Shown here: piece after piece, positions 1 through 6,737 of the stretch
How positions within the stretch are numbered: the first letter of the stretch is position 1
Layout: each line of letters opens with the position of its first letter
Position numbers and translations under genes: made by a program
DNA from: Stieleria varia
GTDB lineage: Bacteria > Planctomycetota > Planctomycetia > Pirellulales > Pirellulaceae
Direction: 5' to 3'
Assembly (NCBI RefSeq): GCF_038443385.1
Contig: NZ_CP151726.1
Location: forward strand, 8,990,001-9,054,000
DNA length: 64,000 nucleotides
Notes under the pieces: generated by a model
The model's input: the letters and a program-made list of their open reading frames with translations, nothing else
What the model was told of the DNA's origin: nothing
Databases searched by the model: none

Positions 1-54
1 GTCTGAGTTGGACGACCGAAGGCAATCGCCTGTCATGATAACATCCCAACAACC

Positions 55-114
55 ACGTAGGCGAGTCTCTCCGAGACTCGCAAATTCCAGCGTCTCGGAG
101 AGACGCTGCTACGT
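55..114. repeat. Inverted repeat (hairpin) upstream of the sigma factor gene
   Basis: Two 23-base arms at 55-77 and 92-114 are near-perfect reverse complements, with the mismatches near the ACGTAG end of each arm. No convincing gene is seen in bases 1-204. The hairpin lies about 90 bases before the sigma factor start, so it could end transcription of an upstream gene or be one of the dispersed palindromes seen elsewhere in the window. Confidence 0.75.
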
Positions 115-204
115 GACGCTTCGCTTTCGAACCGGCGTCGCAAATTTCACTAGAAATCCTGCAAACATTTTGGTTTTCCGTGCAAGGTTTGGTCTTCGGG
201 TAAG

Positions 205-840
205 ATGAATATCCCAGGAGACCTTATCAACGTGATCAATCCAGAAACACGAGCGAGTCTGATCTTACGACTGGGAGACCCGGCCGATGACTTGGCCTGG
301 GCCGAGTTTCTGCAAGTCTACGAGCCCATGCTGTTCAGACTTTCCTCACGGTGGGGGCTACAAGAAGCCGACGCGAGAGAAGTCGTGCAGGAGACGTTGT
401 TGGCGGTCGCTAAATCGATCGGAAAGTTTGCCGACGACAGACAAGCGGGCAGTTTTCGACGCTGGCTGGCCACGATCACTCGCAACAAGCTGGCCGATCA
501 TTTGACCAAGAGGTCGCGTCAGGAAAGTGGTAGCGGCGACACGGATGTGCACCGCTGGTTGGAACAGCAAGCGAGTGAGACATCGTCCGCCAGTCTTTGG
601 GATTGGAACGAAAAGCGACAGGTTTTTGCTTGGGCGGCCGAGTCTGTGCGGTCTCAAGTCAGCGACCAAACTTGGCAAGCGTTCTATCGCACCAACGTTC
701 AGGGTCAAAGCGTCCAGCAGGTGGCAGCGGAATTGGGAATGCGTGAAGGCATGATCTACGTCGCTCGCAGCCGAGTCATGTCAAGGCTTCGCAAAGCCGT
801 TCAGCTTTGGACCGATTCGCCAGACGAGGTCTCGTTATGA
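205..840 (+). CDS. ECF-type RNA polymerase sigma factor (planctomycete sigma-70 family)
   Basis: A 211-residue sigma-70 family protein that should direct RNA polymerase to a dedicated promoter set. Region 2 spans roughly residues 25-100 (LAWAEFLQVYEPMLF, then DAREVVQETLLAV and FRRWLATITRNKLADHL); region 4 is a helix-turn-helix at about 165-200 (QSVQQVAAELGMREGMIYVA, then SRVMSRLRKAV). Length and the missing region 3 fit an ECF factor. Its stop codon overlaps the start of the kinase gene by four bases (ATGA), so the two are co-transcribed and probably translationally coupled. No strong ribosome-binding site is seen before this ATG, but it gives a full region 2. The regulon cannot be read from the window. 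Confidence 0.93.
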   Translation: MNIPGDLINVINPETRASLILRLGDPADDLAWAEFLQVYEPMLFRLSSRWGLQEADAREVVQETLLAVAKSIGKFADDRQAGSFRRWLATITRNKLADHLTKRSRQESGSGDTDVHRWLEQQASETSSASLWDWNEKRQVFAWAAESVRSQVSDQTWQAFYRTNVQGQSVQQVAAELGMREGMIYVARSRVMSRLRKAVQLWTDSPDEVSL

Positions 841-2345
841 AATGCAATGCTTCGTTGCTGCAAGCACTCGTCCAACAGAGCATCGATCCAGGGGACGATG
901 CCGAAGCGATCGCCGGTCATCTGGAAACGTGCGTTCGATGTCAGCAGACTTTGACCGAACTGGGTGGCGACAAACAATGGTGGAACGATGCCAGAGATTG
1001 GCTGTCCATTGCGCCGGATGACGTTATGCCATCCGCACAATGTTGCCCCCTGCCGCCGATCGACTTGAGCTTTCTGGAGACGCCGACGCATCCCGAGATG
1101 CTCGGTCGTATCGGACGTTATGAAGTCGAATCGGTGCTCGGCCGGGGCGGCATGGGAGTCGTACTGCGTGCCTACGATAGTGATTTGCATCGCAGTGTGG
1201 CCATCAAAGTGTTGGCACCTGAGTGGGCGGCATCCATCCCGGCGCGTCAACGCTTCGCCCGCGAAGCCCAAGCGGCCGCCAGTGTTGCCCACGAGAACGT
1301 GATCCCGATCTACAACGTGGCCGCGGACGCGACCTTGCCCTACTTGGTGATGCGTTATGTGCCAGGAATGACGTTGCAGCGCTGGGTGACGACTCATGGA
1401 CCGCCGGATGTAGCGTCCATTTTGCGGATCGCGGGTCAACTGGCAGAAGGCTTGGCGGCAGCCCATCGGCGCGGATTGGTTCATCGTGACATCAAACCAG
1501 GCAACGTCATGGTGGGCGAGAACATCGACCGCATTTGGTTGACCGACTTCGGTTTGGCACGCGCGGCCGATTCCGTCACGCTGACCCAAACCGGCATCAT
1601 CGCCGGCACCCCCAACTACATGAGTCCCGAGCAAGCGCGTGGGGAAAACGTTGATCACCAGAGTGACCTTTTCAGTCTGGGTTGCCTGCTCTATTTCCTG
1701 GCCACCGGACGACCTCCGTTCGAATCGGAAAACACGCTCGCTGTGCTGCACCGCATCGTCACCGATGATGCCCAGCCGTTGGCAATGCACCGACAAGATT
1801 TGCCGCCGGCATTCACTCGACTGGTGCATCGTTTGCTCCATCGTCAACGATCCAAACGGCCAGCCGATTGTGAGGCCGTGATCTCCGAACTGGGCGTTGC
1901 TCAAATGCAACTGGACGCCGGCCGGACTGCTCGAGTGCCATTCACAAAACGAACACGCCGGCTTCTTTGGGCCGGCGGTTTGGTCGCCTGTATCGGACTG
2001 ATCGTCGCGATGTCGCCGTTGCAAACGTTGGATCCGAATCGTGATTCCAATGGCGACGATGGAAGACGCATTTCAGCGGGCAACCGAGACGGGAATCGCC
2101 AAACACGCCCACAGGCGATCCAAGTCAGTCCCTACATCAATCAAGCGGCCAGCCAAATCGAGAACGCCGCTTGGCTTGATTCACGGCAGTTACAAATTCG
2201 TATCGAAAAAGTGGACGCGCTCGTGAATCGGATGAAACAAGCCGAACCGACCGATGCCGTTCCTGGCATGCAGCTTAGCAACCAGCAATGGCGAAACGAA
2301 ATCAATCGTTTGGAGCACCTGATCCGCCTGTCGCAGCAACGCTGA
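837..2345 (+). CDS. Ser/Thr protein kinase with N-terminal HX3CX2C zinc-binding motif
   Basis: A 502-residue membrane-anchored kinase. Start taken at 837, where ATG overlaps the sigma factor stop, rather than the in-frame ATG at 807. Residues 1-60 carry H28-X3-C32-X2-C35, the pattern of zinc-binding anti-sigma (ZAS/zf-HC2) domains. The kinase domain covers about 93-350: glycine loop LGRGGMGVV (101-109), VAIK lysine 124, HRD 217-219 in HRDIKPGN, DFG 237-239, and SPE (263-265) in the APE position, so it looks catalytically complete. One membrane segment lies at about 377-393, followed by a roughly 100-residue extracytoplasmic tail that may sense a signal. Fusion of an anti-sigma-like motif to a kinase beside an ECF gene suggests it controls that sigma factor; this is inference. 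Confidence 0.95.
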   Translation: MKCNASLLQALVQQSIDPGDDAEAIAGHLETCVRCQQTLTELGGDKQWWNDARDWLSIAPDDVMPSAQCCPLPPIDLSFLETPTHPEMLGRIGRYEVESVLGRGGMGVVLRAYDSDLHRSVAIKVLAPEWAASIPARQRFAREAQAAASVAHENVIPIYNVAADATLPYLVMRYVPGMTLQRWVTTHGPPDVASILRIAGQLAEGLAAAHRRGLVHRDIKPGNVMVGENIDRIWLTDFGLARAADSVTLTQTGIIAGTPNYMSPEQARGENVDHQSDLFSLGCLLYFLATGRPPFESENTLAVLHRIVTDDAQPLAMHRQDLPPAFTRLVHRLLHRQRSKRPADCEAVISELGVAQMQLDAGRTARVPFTKRTRRLLWAGGLVACIGLIVAMSPLQTLDPNRDSNGDDGRRISAGNRDGNRQTRPQAIQVSPYINQAASQIENAAWLDSRQLQIRIEKVDALVNRMKQAEPTDAVPGMQLSNQQWRNEINRLEHLIRLSQQR

Positions 2346-2359
2346 TCCGCCCCCCGTCC

Positions 2360-2421
2360 GTAATGGGATTCGCCAGAATTCCCTGAGCCTCGAAACAAGA
2401 AATTTTGGCGAATCCCATTAC
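2360..2421. repeat. Dispersed palindromic element, two inverted copies
   Basis: The left arm at 2360-2383 contains TAATGGGATTCGCCAGAATT and is identical over 24 bases to copies at 51891-51914 (opposite strand) and 56355-56378. The right arm (2401-2421) is its near-perfect reverse complement, with one mismatch over the 20-base core, so the RNA would fold into a strong hairpin. It follows the kinase stop and precedes the next gene by about 50 bases, where it could act as a terminator. Confidence 0.85.
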
Positions 2422-2468
2422 CTCAGAAAACACGTTCCCCCACCCATCTTTCAGCTTTGGAGTCACCC

Positions 2469-3032
2469 ATGAAATACTTGCTCACTGTTTGTCTCTGTCT
2501 CGTCGCGGCCACCGCGCGATCTCAAGACGCACCCGCCAAGCCAGCCGAAACGATCGCCAATCCATTTGATCAACCGATCGAGGATACGGGCGGATACGAA
2601 ATGATGGACGGGTACGGAAGCGGAATGATGGAGATGGGAATGGGAATGGAGGCCGCTCCGTCGCCGGATGACATGTTTCGCGCCAACCTGCCGCGAGCGA
2701 TCGAGCAGCTCAAGCGATCCAAGACCCCCGAAGAACGTGCGGCGCTGCAAAACTACATTCGTGAGGCCTTTGAAAATCGATACGATCGAATGATGAACGA
2801 TCGCAAGAAAGACATTGAACGGTTGCGGGCAAGTCTGGCCGAGTTGGAAAGCGACTTGCGAAGGCGAACCGCAGCAAAAGACCGTGTGGTTCAGCTTCAA
2901 TTGCAAAGTGTCCAACTGGCCGCAGAAGGCTTACTGGAGCTGAATGATCTGCAAGGCGTCGGAGGCCAAAACGTCGGCGGACCAGGGATGGGGTCAGGGT
3001 CATACGAAGGCTCAATGGGAATGGGAAATTGA
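2469..3032 (+). CDS. Small secreted protein of unknown function, glycine/methionine-rich with a coiled coil
   Basis: 187 residues from the ATG at 2469; an upstream in-frame ATG at 2457 would place four residues before the signal peptide. A signal peptide is clear (MKYLLTVCLCLVAATARS, cleavage near SQDA). Residues 45-65 are rich in Gly and Met (YGSGMMEMGMGME). Residues about 75-160 are highly charged and helical (KKDIERLRASLAELESDL), likely a coiled coil, and the tail is again Gly-rich (GGPGMGSGSYEGSMGMGN). No family was recognised. It follows the sigma/kinase operon but is separated by a strong hairpin, so it is probably an independent unit. Confidence 0.75.
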   Translation: MKYLLTVCLCLVAATARSQDAPAKPAETIANPFDQPIEDTGGYEMMDGYGSGMMEMGMGMEAAPSPDDMFRANLPRAIEQLKRSKTPEERAALQNYIREAFENRYDRMMNDRKKDIERLRASLAELESDLRRRTAAKDRVVQLQLQSVQLAAEGLLELNDLQGVGGQNVGGPGMGSGSYEGSMGMGN

Positions 3033-3089
3033 GCATGCCGTTGCCTGTTGATCTAGAATGATACACAGGCACCCTCTTCGCAAGGTTTC

Positions 3090-3464
3090 ATGATGATCTC
3101 CAAAACGCTTCCCCGCATCGCGCTGTTGCTTGCCGTGTTCTCGCTTTGCGGGTTAACAGTGAACTCAGCAGACGCAGCCAACCGGACGTCAGCATGGGGT
3201 TGGAAAAAGCCGCTCAATGAGAAACCCGGCAGCATGCTGTACACCAGCAACCGCGCCTTGAGGCGAACATCCAGCGTCCGCACGTACCCAGTCCAGACGT
3301 ACCCAGTGCAAATCGATTCGGTCCGAACGTACCCTGTTCAGACTTATCCCGTTCAGACATCGCCGGTCCAAACCTACTCCGCGCGACCCTATTCGGTGCG
3401 TCCTGGTTATGGAACTTCCAATCGTCAAACCATGCCACGCATGTATCGAGTTCAACGCCGATAG
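3090..3464 (+). CDS. Short secreted protein with tandem YPVQT repeats
   Basis: 124 residues, start at the first of two adjacent ATGs (3090). Signal peptide at residues 1-29 (LLLAVFSLCGLTVNSADA). From about residue 64 the protein is built of five- to seven-residue repeats: RTYPVQTYPVQ, then VRTYPVQTYPVQTSPVQTYS, ending in RPYSVRPGYG. The mature protein is very basic and Tyr/Pro/Gln-rich, which suggests an extended, surface-binding or wall-associated polypeptide. No known family was recognised. Codon choice differs between repeat units, so the repeats are old rather than a recent expansion. The 24-bp gene-end repeat lies 29 bases after the stop. Confidence 0.7.
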   Translation: MMISKTLPRIALLLAVFSLCGLTVNSADAANRTSAWGWKKPLNEKPGSMLYTSNRALRRTSSVRTYPVQTYPVQIDSVRTYPVQTYPVQTSPVQTYSARPYSVRPGYGTSNRQTMPRMYRVQRR

Positions 3465-3493
3465 TCGCTCGACGTTCCGCGTCGAGCACCATC

Positions 3494-3517
3494 TCGTTTA
3501 ACGCCAAGCCGCAGGCG
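3494..3517 (+). repeat. 24-bp gene-end repeat, copy 1
   Basis: Core GTTTAACGCCAAGCCGCAGG. Starts 29 bases after the stop of the YPVQT-repeat gene, in the same orientation as that gene. Related copies lie at 9434-9457, 53430-53453 and 60593-60616, each at the 3' end of a minus-strand gene and oriented with it. Confidence 0.85.
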
Positions 3518-3776
3518 ACATCGAGTCCGCGTACCACCACCAACCGCCCACGACACATCAGCATCACCACGACCCGCTACTCCAAGCAAGCCACGACGCA
3601 TCAGCCCTAGCGAGCACGAAAACCAATAGCGCCAGCCACGTGCTGTTTCAAATTTGGATTGGTGTTTGTGCATTGGTTTGCGAAAGTTTGGTACCGCAAC
3701 AAGCTCTCTCGCTTCCGCCGGGCTTGCCTCGGTCAGAGCGCCAACTGGCAGCTATGTAGCGACGTCATCCGCGTTT

Positions 3777-3838
3777 TCCCTTCCTTGCATTCGTCTGAAC
3801 GGCTAAACGCGACTTCCACCAAGGAACCTGGGGGAGGT
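3777..3838 (+). repeat. Degenerate copy of the 60-bp dispersed palindromic element
   Basis: CCACCAAGGAACCTGGGGGA at 3816-3835 matches the element at 53197-53260 and, inverted, 59637-59700. The preceding bases (TTGCATTCGTCTGAACGGCT) also resemble the other end of the 59637 copy. It lies about 60 bases before the FAD oxidoreductase start. Confidence 0.6.
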
Positions 3839-3898
3839 ACAGAACAAATTTGTGTGTGGGATGAGGTATACTGGTCGCAAACAACTCCAGAGACAGGA

Positions 3899-5368
3899 AT
3901 GGCAATGATGCACGATTCAAAATCACGTTCGCGACGACACTTTCTTGCCGCGACGACGGCTGGGTTGGGGATTGCTGGGATCACTCGTCACGGCAAAGCC
4001 GCTGAGGGGGCTTCGACACAAGCTGGGGTGCCCGATCCAGACATCGCCCGCGGTGAAGTGCGAAGCACGAACGGGGAGCTATCCAGCGATGGACAACGAT
4101 TCGTGGAAGCAACACGGGAGATCCCGATTGCGGCGCATTGCGATGTGCTGGTTTGTGGTGGCGGTCCAGCCGGGATTGCCGCCGCGCTCGCTGCGGCCAG
4201 AGCGGGAGCAACGGTTCGACTGATCGAACTTGCGGGATGCCTCGGTGGTGTTTGGACCGCCGGGCTGTTGACCAAGATCTTGGATTCGAACAACAAAACT
4301 GGCATCATGGCGGAACTGCTGAAGCTATTTCGCGAACGCGGTAGCTCAGTGGCCGAGCAAACCGGCGGTACCGTTTACGATCCCGAGATCGCAAAGCTGG
4401 TGCTGGAGGAACTGCTCGTTGATGCCGGTGTAAAGATCATGCTGCACACCCGTGTTGCCGGGGCGGTGGTCAATTCGCAAAATCGGTTGTCCGTCGTGGT
4501 GACGGAATCGAAGTCCGGACGGCAAGCTTGGACGGCGGAGCGCTTCATCGATTGCACCGGCGACGGTGACTTGGCTGCTCAAGCGGGATGCCAGTTTGAT
4601 CTCGGGATTGGACAGGATTGTCAGTGCCAGCCGATGTCCATGTTGGCCCTGTTGACGGGAGTCGATCCTGAAAGCATCGGCGAGTTCATTCGCGAGAGTG
4701 GATCGGGTGCGAAACGAAACTTGCTGGAACTGATGGAGCAATCGGGAATCCATCCCTCGTATCGTGCACCGACGCTGCGGCATTTGCACAGTGGTATCTA
4801 CTCCATCATGACGAACCACGAGTATGGTGTTTCGGCATTTGACAACGAAGCAATTTCCAACGCGACCATCGCATCACGACGCGAGATTCATCAAATCGTC
4901 AGCGGGCTGCGAAAAATCGGCGGCCCTTGGAAGAACATTGCCGTTGTGGCAACCGCTGAACAAATCGGTGTTCGCGAAGGTCGGCGGATCAGAGGCCGCT
5001 ACCAAATCAGCTCCGCTGACTTGGCCAGCGGGCTTCGCCATGAACAAGCGGTTTGCCGTGCGACGTTCCCAATCGATGTGCATGCGTTGTCCATGGCTGG
5101 CGACAAAGAGATCGATCAGAGCTTCAAGAAAGATGGCTTGAAACCTTACGACATTCCCTATCCTTCTTTGGTGGCCGCCGATGTCGACGGGCTACTGCTG
5201 GCCGGTCGCTGCATCAGTGGTGATTTCATTGCGCACTCCAGCTACCGAGTCACTGGCAATGCTGTTGCAACGGGAGAAGCCGCCGGAGTGGCTGCCGCTC
5301 GATCCATTGCAATGGGCGTGTTGCCCCATGAACTGCAGTGGAACGAGCTGTCGCGTCGTGATGGGTGA
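3899..5368 (+). CDS. Secreted (Tat-type) FAD-dependent oxidoreductase
   Basis: 489 residues from the ATG at 3899 (other ATGs at 3905 and 3908 are possible). Residues 9-27 hold a twin-arginine signal (SRSRRHFLAATTAGLGIA), predicting folded export. FAD binding: VLVCGGGPAGIAAALAAARA (84-103) with an acidic residue (E110) at the end of strand 2 for the ribose. Near the C terminus, DGLLLAGRCISGDFIAHSSY is the second FAD contact typical of the FAD_oxidored family (Pfam PF12831), common in planctomycetes. The substrate is unknown. The last 140 bases of the gene plus about 20 bases of flank are duplicated at 8772-8929. Confidence 0.9.
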   Translation: MAMMHDSKSRSRRHFLAATTAGLGIAGITRHGKAAEGASTQAGVPDPDIARGEVRSTNGELSSDGQRFVEATREIPIAAHCDVLVCGGGPAGIAAALAAARAGATVRLIELAGCLGGVWTAGLLTKILDSNNKTGIMAELLKLFRERGSSVAEQTGGTVYDPEIAKLVLEELLVDAGVKIMLHTRVAGAVVNSQNRLSVVVTESKSGRQAWTAERFIDCTGDGDLAAQAGCQFDLGIGQDCQCQPMSMLALLTGVDPESIGEFIRESGSGAKRNLLELMEQSGIHPSYRAPTLRHLHSGIYSIMTNHEYGVSAFDNEAISNATIASRREIHQIVSGLRKIGGPWKNIAVVATAEQIGVREGRRIRGRYQISSADLASGLRHEQAVCRATFPIDVHALSMAGDKEIDQSFKKDGLKPYDIPYPSLVAADVDGLLLAGRCISGDFIAHSSYRVTGNAVATGEAAGVAAARSIAMGVLPHELQWNELSRRDG

Positions 5369-5389
5369 TCGTGTGGATTCGACACAAAA
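5231..5389 (+). repeat. 3' end of the oxidoreductase gene, duplicated at 8772-8929
   Basis: By hand alignment, 5231-5389 and 8772-8929 differ at about 15 of 159 positions plus one single-base gap, so they are roughly 90 percent identical. The identity spans the last 46 codons, the stop codon and about 20 bases beyond it, then stops abruptly on both sides. Confidence 0.85.
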
Positions 5390-5479
5390 CCGTCTCCGCA
5401 GATCAGCCGCCACGCGATAGCGTCCGGTTCTCACGCCTATTCTGCGGATGGTCAACCAAGTCGGTGTTCGACACCTTTT

Positions 5480-5752
5480 CTCATGCATCGATACGCCGCG
5501 ATTTCTACGAAAGATCTCGCAGACGCACTGCTTGAAAGTCGCGAGCTTCTTCTTGCTCACCCGAATCTGACCGCCGTAGCCACACAACTCGTAGCCCACG
5601 TATTCAAGCTCATCCGTCGCGCGGATTTGGCTCTTGTCGTGATTGACGGACAATTTCAGACGCTCGGTCAAGAAGCGTCCGATGCTCCCGCACACACGCT
5701 GCGCCGCCGCTTCGGTCTTTGTGAAGATCACAAAGTCGTTTGCATAGCTGTT
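5480..5752 (-). pseudogene. Group II intron-type reverse transcriptase/maturase, internal fragment
   Basis: About 90 codons on the minus strand match the RT palm-to-thumb region of group II intron proteins: SYANDFVIFTKTEAAAQRV, then FLTERLKLSVNHDKSQI, LEYVGYEL, and GGQIRVSKKKLATFK followed by RRNRGVS. The catalytic YADD box reads YAND, so one metal-binding aspartate is lost. The fingers, the first palm motifs and the maturase and endonuclease parts are missing on both sides. The fragment abuts a hairpin cluster upstream and stops near 5480. Its frame stays open through the flanking repeats only by chance. It records an old retroelement insertion near the end of the oxidoreductase gene. Confidence 0.8.
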
Positions 5753-5780
5753 GCCATTCGTTCGATTTGACCAGACTCCA

Positions 5781-6006
5781 ACCGGCCTCGTGCCGGTGGT
5801 GAATCCGACTGACTGGCTACGACACCGCAGGCCAATCGCAACCCATCTCCCCACTGGCCTCGTGCCAGTGGCAAAGGGACGAACGCGACTTGAGATGGCC
5901 AGTGATCGTCCTTGCTTCCACCGGCACGAGGCCGGAGGGGAGCCAAGAGAATCGACCGCTTCTTTGTAGCTCATCAGTCTTGCTTCCACCGGGCCAAGCC
6001 CGGATG
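5781..6006. repeat. Cluster of four related hairpins (CTCGT / ACGAG / CAA loops)
   Basis: Hairpins at 5781-5799 (ACCGGC-CTCGT-GCCGGT), 5851-5871 (CCACTGGC-CTCGT-GCCAGTGG), about 5919-5936 (CCGGC-ACGAG-GCCGG) and about 5986-6006 (CCGGGC-CAA-GCCCGG). The first two share a loop, the third has its complement, and the stems vary with both arms changing together. Confidence 0.75.
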
Positions 6007-6417
6007 GAGAGCTAGGAAGCGTCAGAGTTCATCAGAACGAACCGGCGATGATCGCTGCGCTCTATCGCCGGCTACCGTCTGAGACCGCTTCACGGTCATA
6101 GGCAGCAACAATTCTTTTCACATCCCGATCGGCAGAAGCGTGTTCTCGTTGATCGGTCGTCACGTCGAAGCGTCCGATTGCTGTCTCTGTCCGACCGCAC
6201 TCGTCAATGTGCAATTCCGCTGTCATTCAATCATGTCAGTCTATGCGATCTGGAGTTCCGATTGAACGCTCTGTGTAAAATACCTCATGACTGGACAGCG
6301 TTGAACACAAACTGGCCTGAGTGGCCACTTAGGATTGAATACTGGCATTCCATTGGCTCGTTGCGGCTCTTGGCGGCTTGTTCTTGCATTCAAGTGAATA
6401 GTAGCGCAGTTTCGCCC

Positions 6418-6661
6418 CATGTCGGCTTGTCCGACATGAGCGGAAGCTTTGAGGTTATAGAATACTTCCTTTCCGGTTGGACAAGCCAACCGGGGAGGTG
6501 ATAGTGGCAACGCACTGCTAACCATAAAACGTTGGCTCCTGCTGGCAAGCCAGCAGGGGGCCGGTGTACGCATGATGCAAATTCAAAGTACAAATCGAGA
6601 ACACTTGATATGCCGAATGAATCCCGTTCATGTGCTTAGAGATCCCTCGGCCTCGGGATCT
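6418..6661. repeat. Cluster of four hairpins, three with eight-base stems
   Basis: 6418-6438 CATGTCGG-CTTGT-CCGACATG; 6473-6493 CCGGTTGG-ACAAG-CCAACCGG; 6538-6557 CCTGCTGG-CAAG-CCAGCAGG; and 6640-6661, with arms AGATCCC and GGGATCT. The first three have eight perfect stem pairs, unrelated outer stem sequences and a loop containing CAAG or its complement. The last lies 77 bases before the SUMF1-domain gene. Confidence 0.75.
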
Positions 6662-6737
6662 TTAACAAAATCCACTACGCCAAGAATTGATTTGCCATTC
6701 CTTATCCTCCGGACACCACTTTTCTATCGAGCGAGAG

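Larger units (their letters stand above)
3465..3898. other. Intergenic region with two dispersed repeats
   Basis: 434 bases with no convincing gene. The open frame leading into the oxidoreductase starts at 3659, but its first 80 codons show no protein-like features and precede a clear Tat signal. The region holds one gene-end repeat (3494-3517) and a degenerate copy of a dispersed palindromic element (3777-3838). Confidence 0.6.
5369..6737. other. Intergenic accessory stretch: RT remnant and hairpin clusters
   Basis: About 1.37 kb without an intact gene. It contains a reverse-transcriptase fragment (5480-5752, minus), four related hairpins (5781-6006) and four further hairpins (6418-6661). 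Between 6010 and 6410 no feature was recognised. Confidence 0.7.

Noticed and set aside
8..208. 66-codon open frame at the window start
   Set aside because: It reads through an inverted repeat and has no protein-like features.
801..2024. 407-codon open frame on the minus strand
   Set aside because: It is a shadow of the kinase gene, with no ribosome-binding site or domain.
4337..4356. Sequence resembling a tRNA D-arm (GCGGTAGCTCAGTGG)
   Set aside because: It lies inside the oxidoreductase gene, and no anticodon arm, T-arm or acceptor stem can be formed around it.
5192..5989. 265-codon open frame on the minus strand as an intact RT gene
   Set aside because: Only about 90 internal codons match an RT; the rest runs through hairpin repeats and the antisense of the oxidoreductase.
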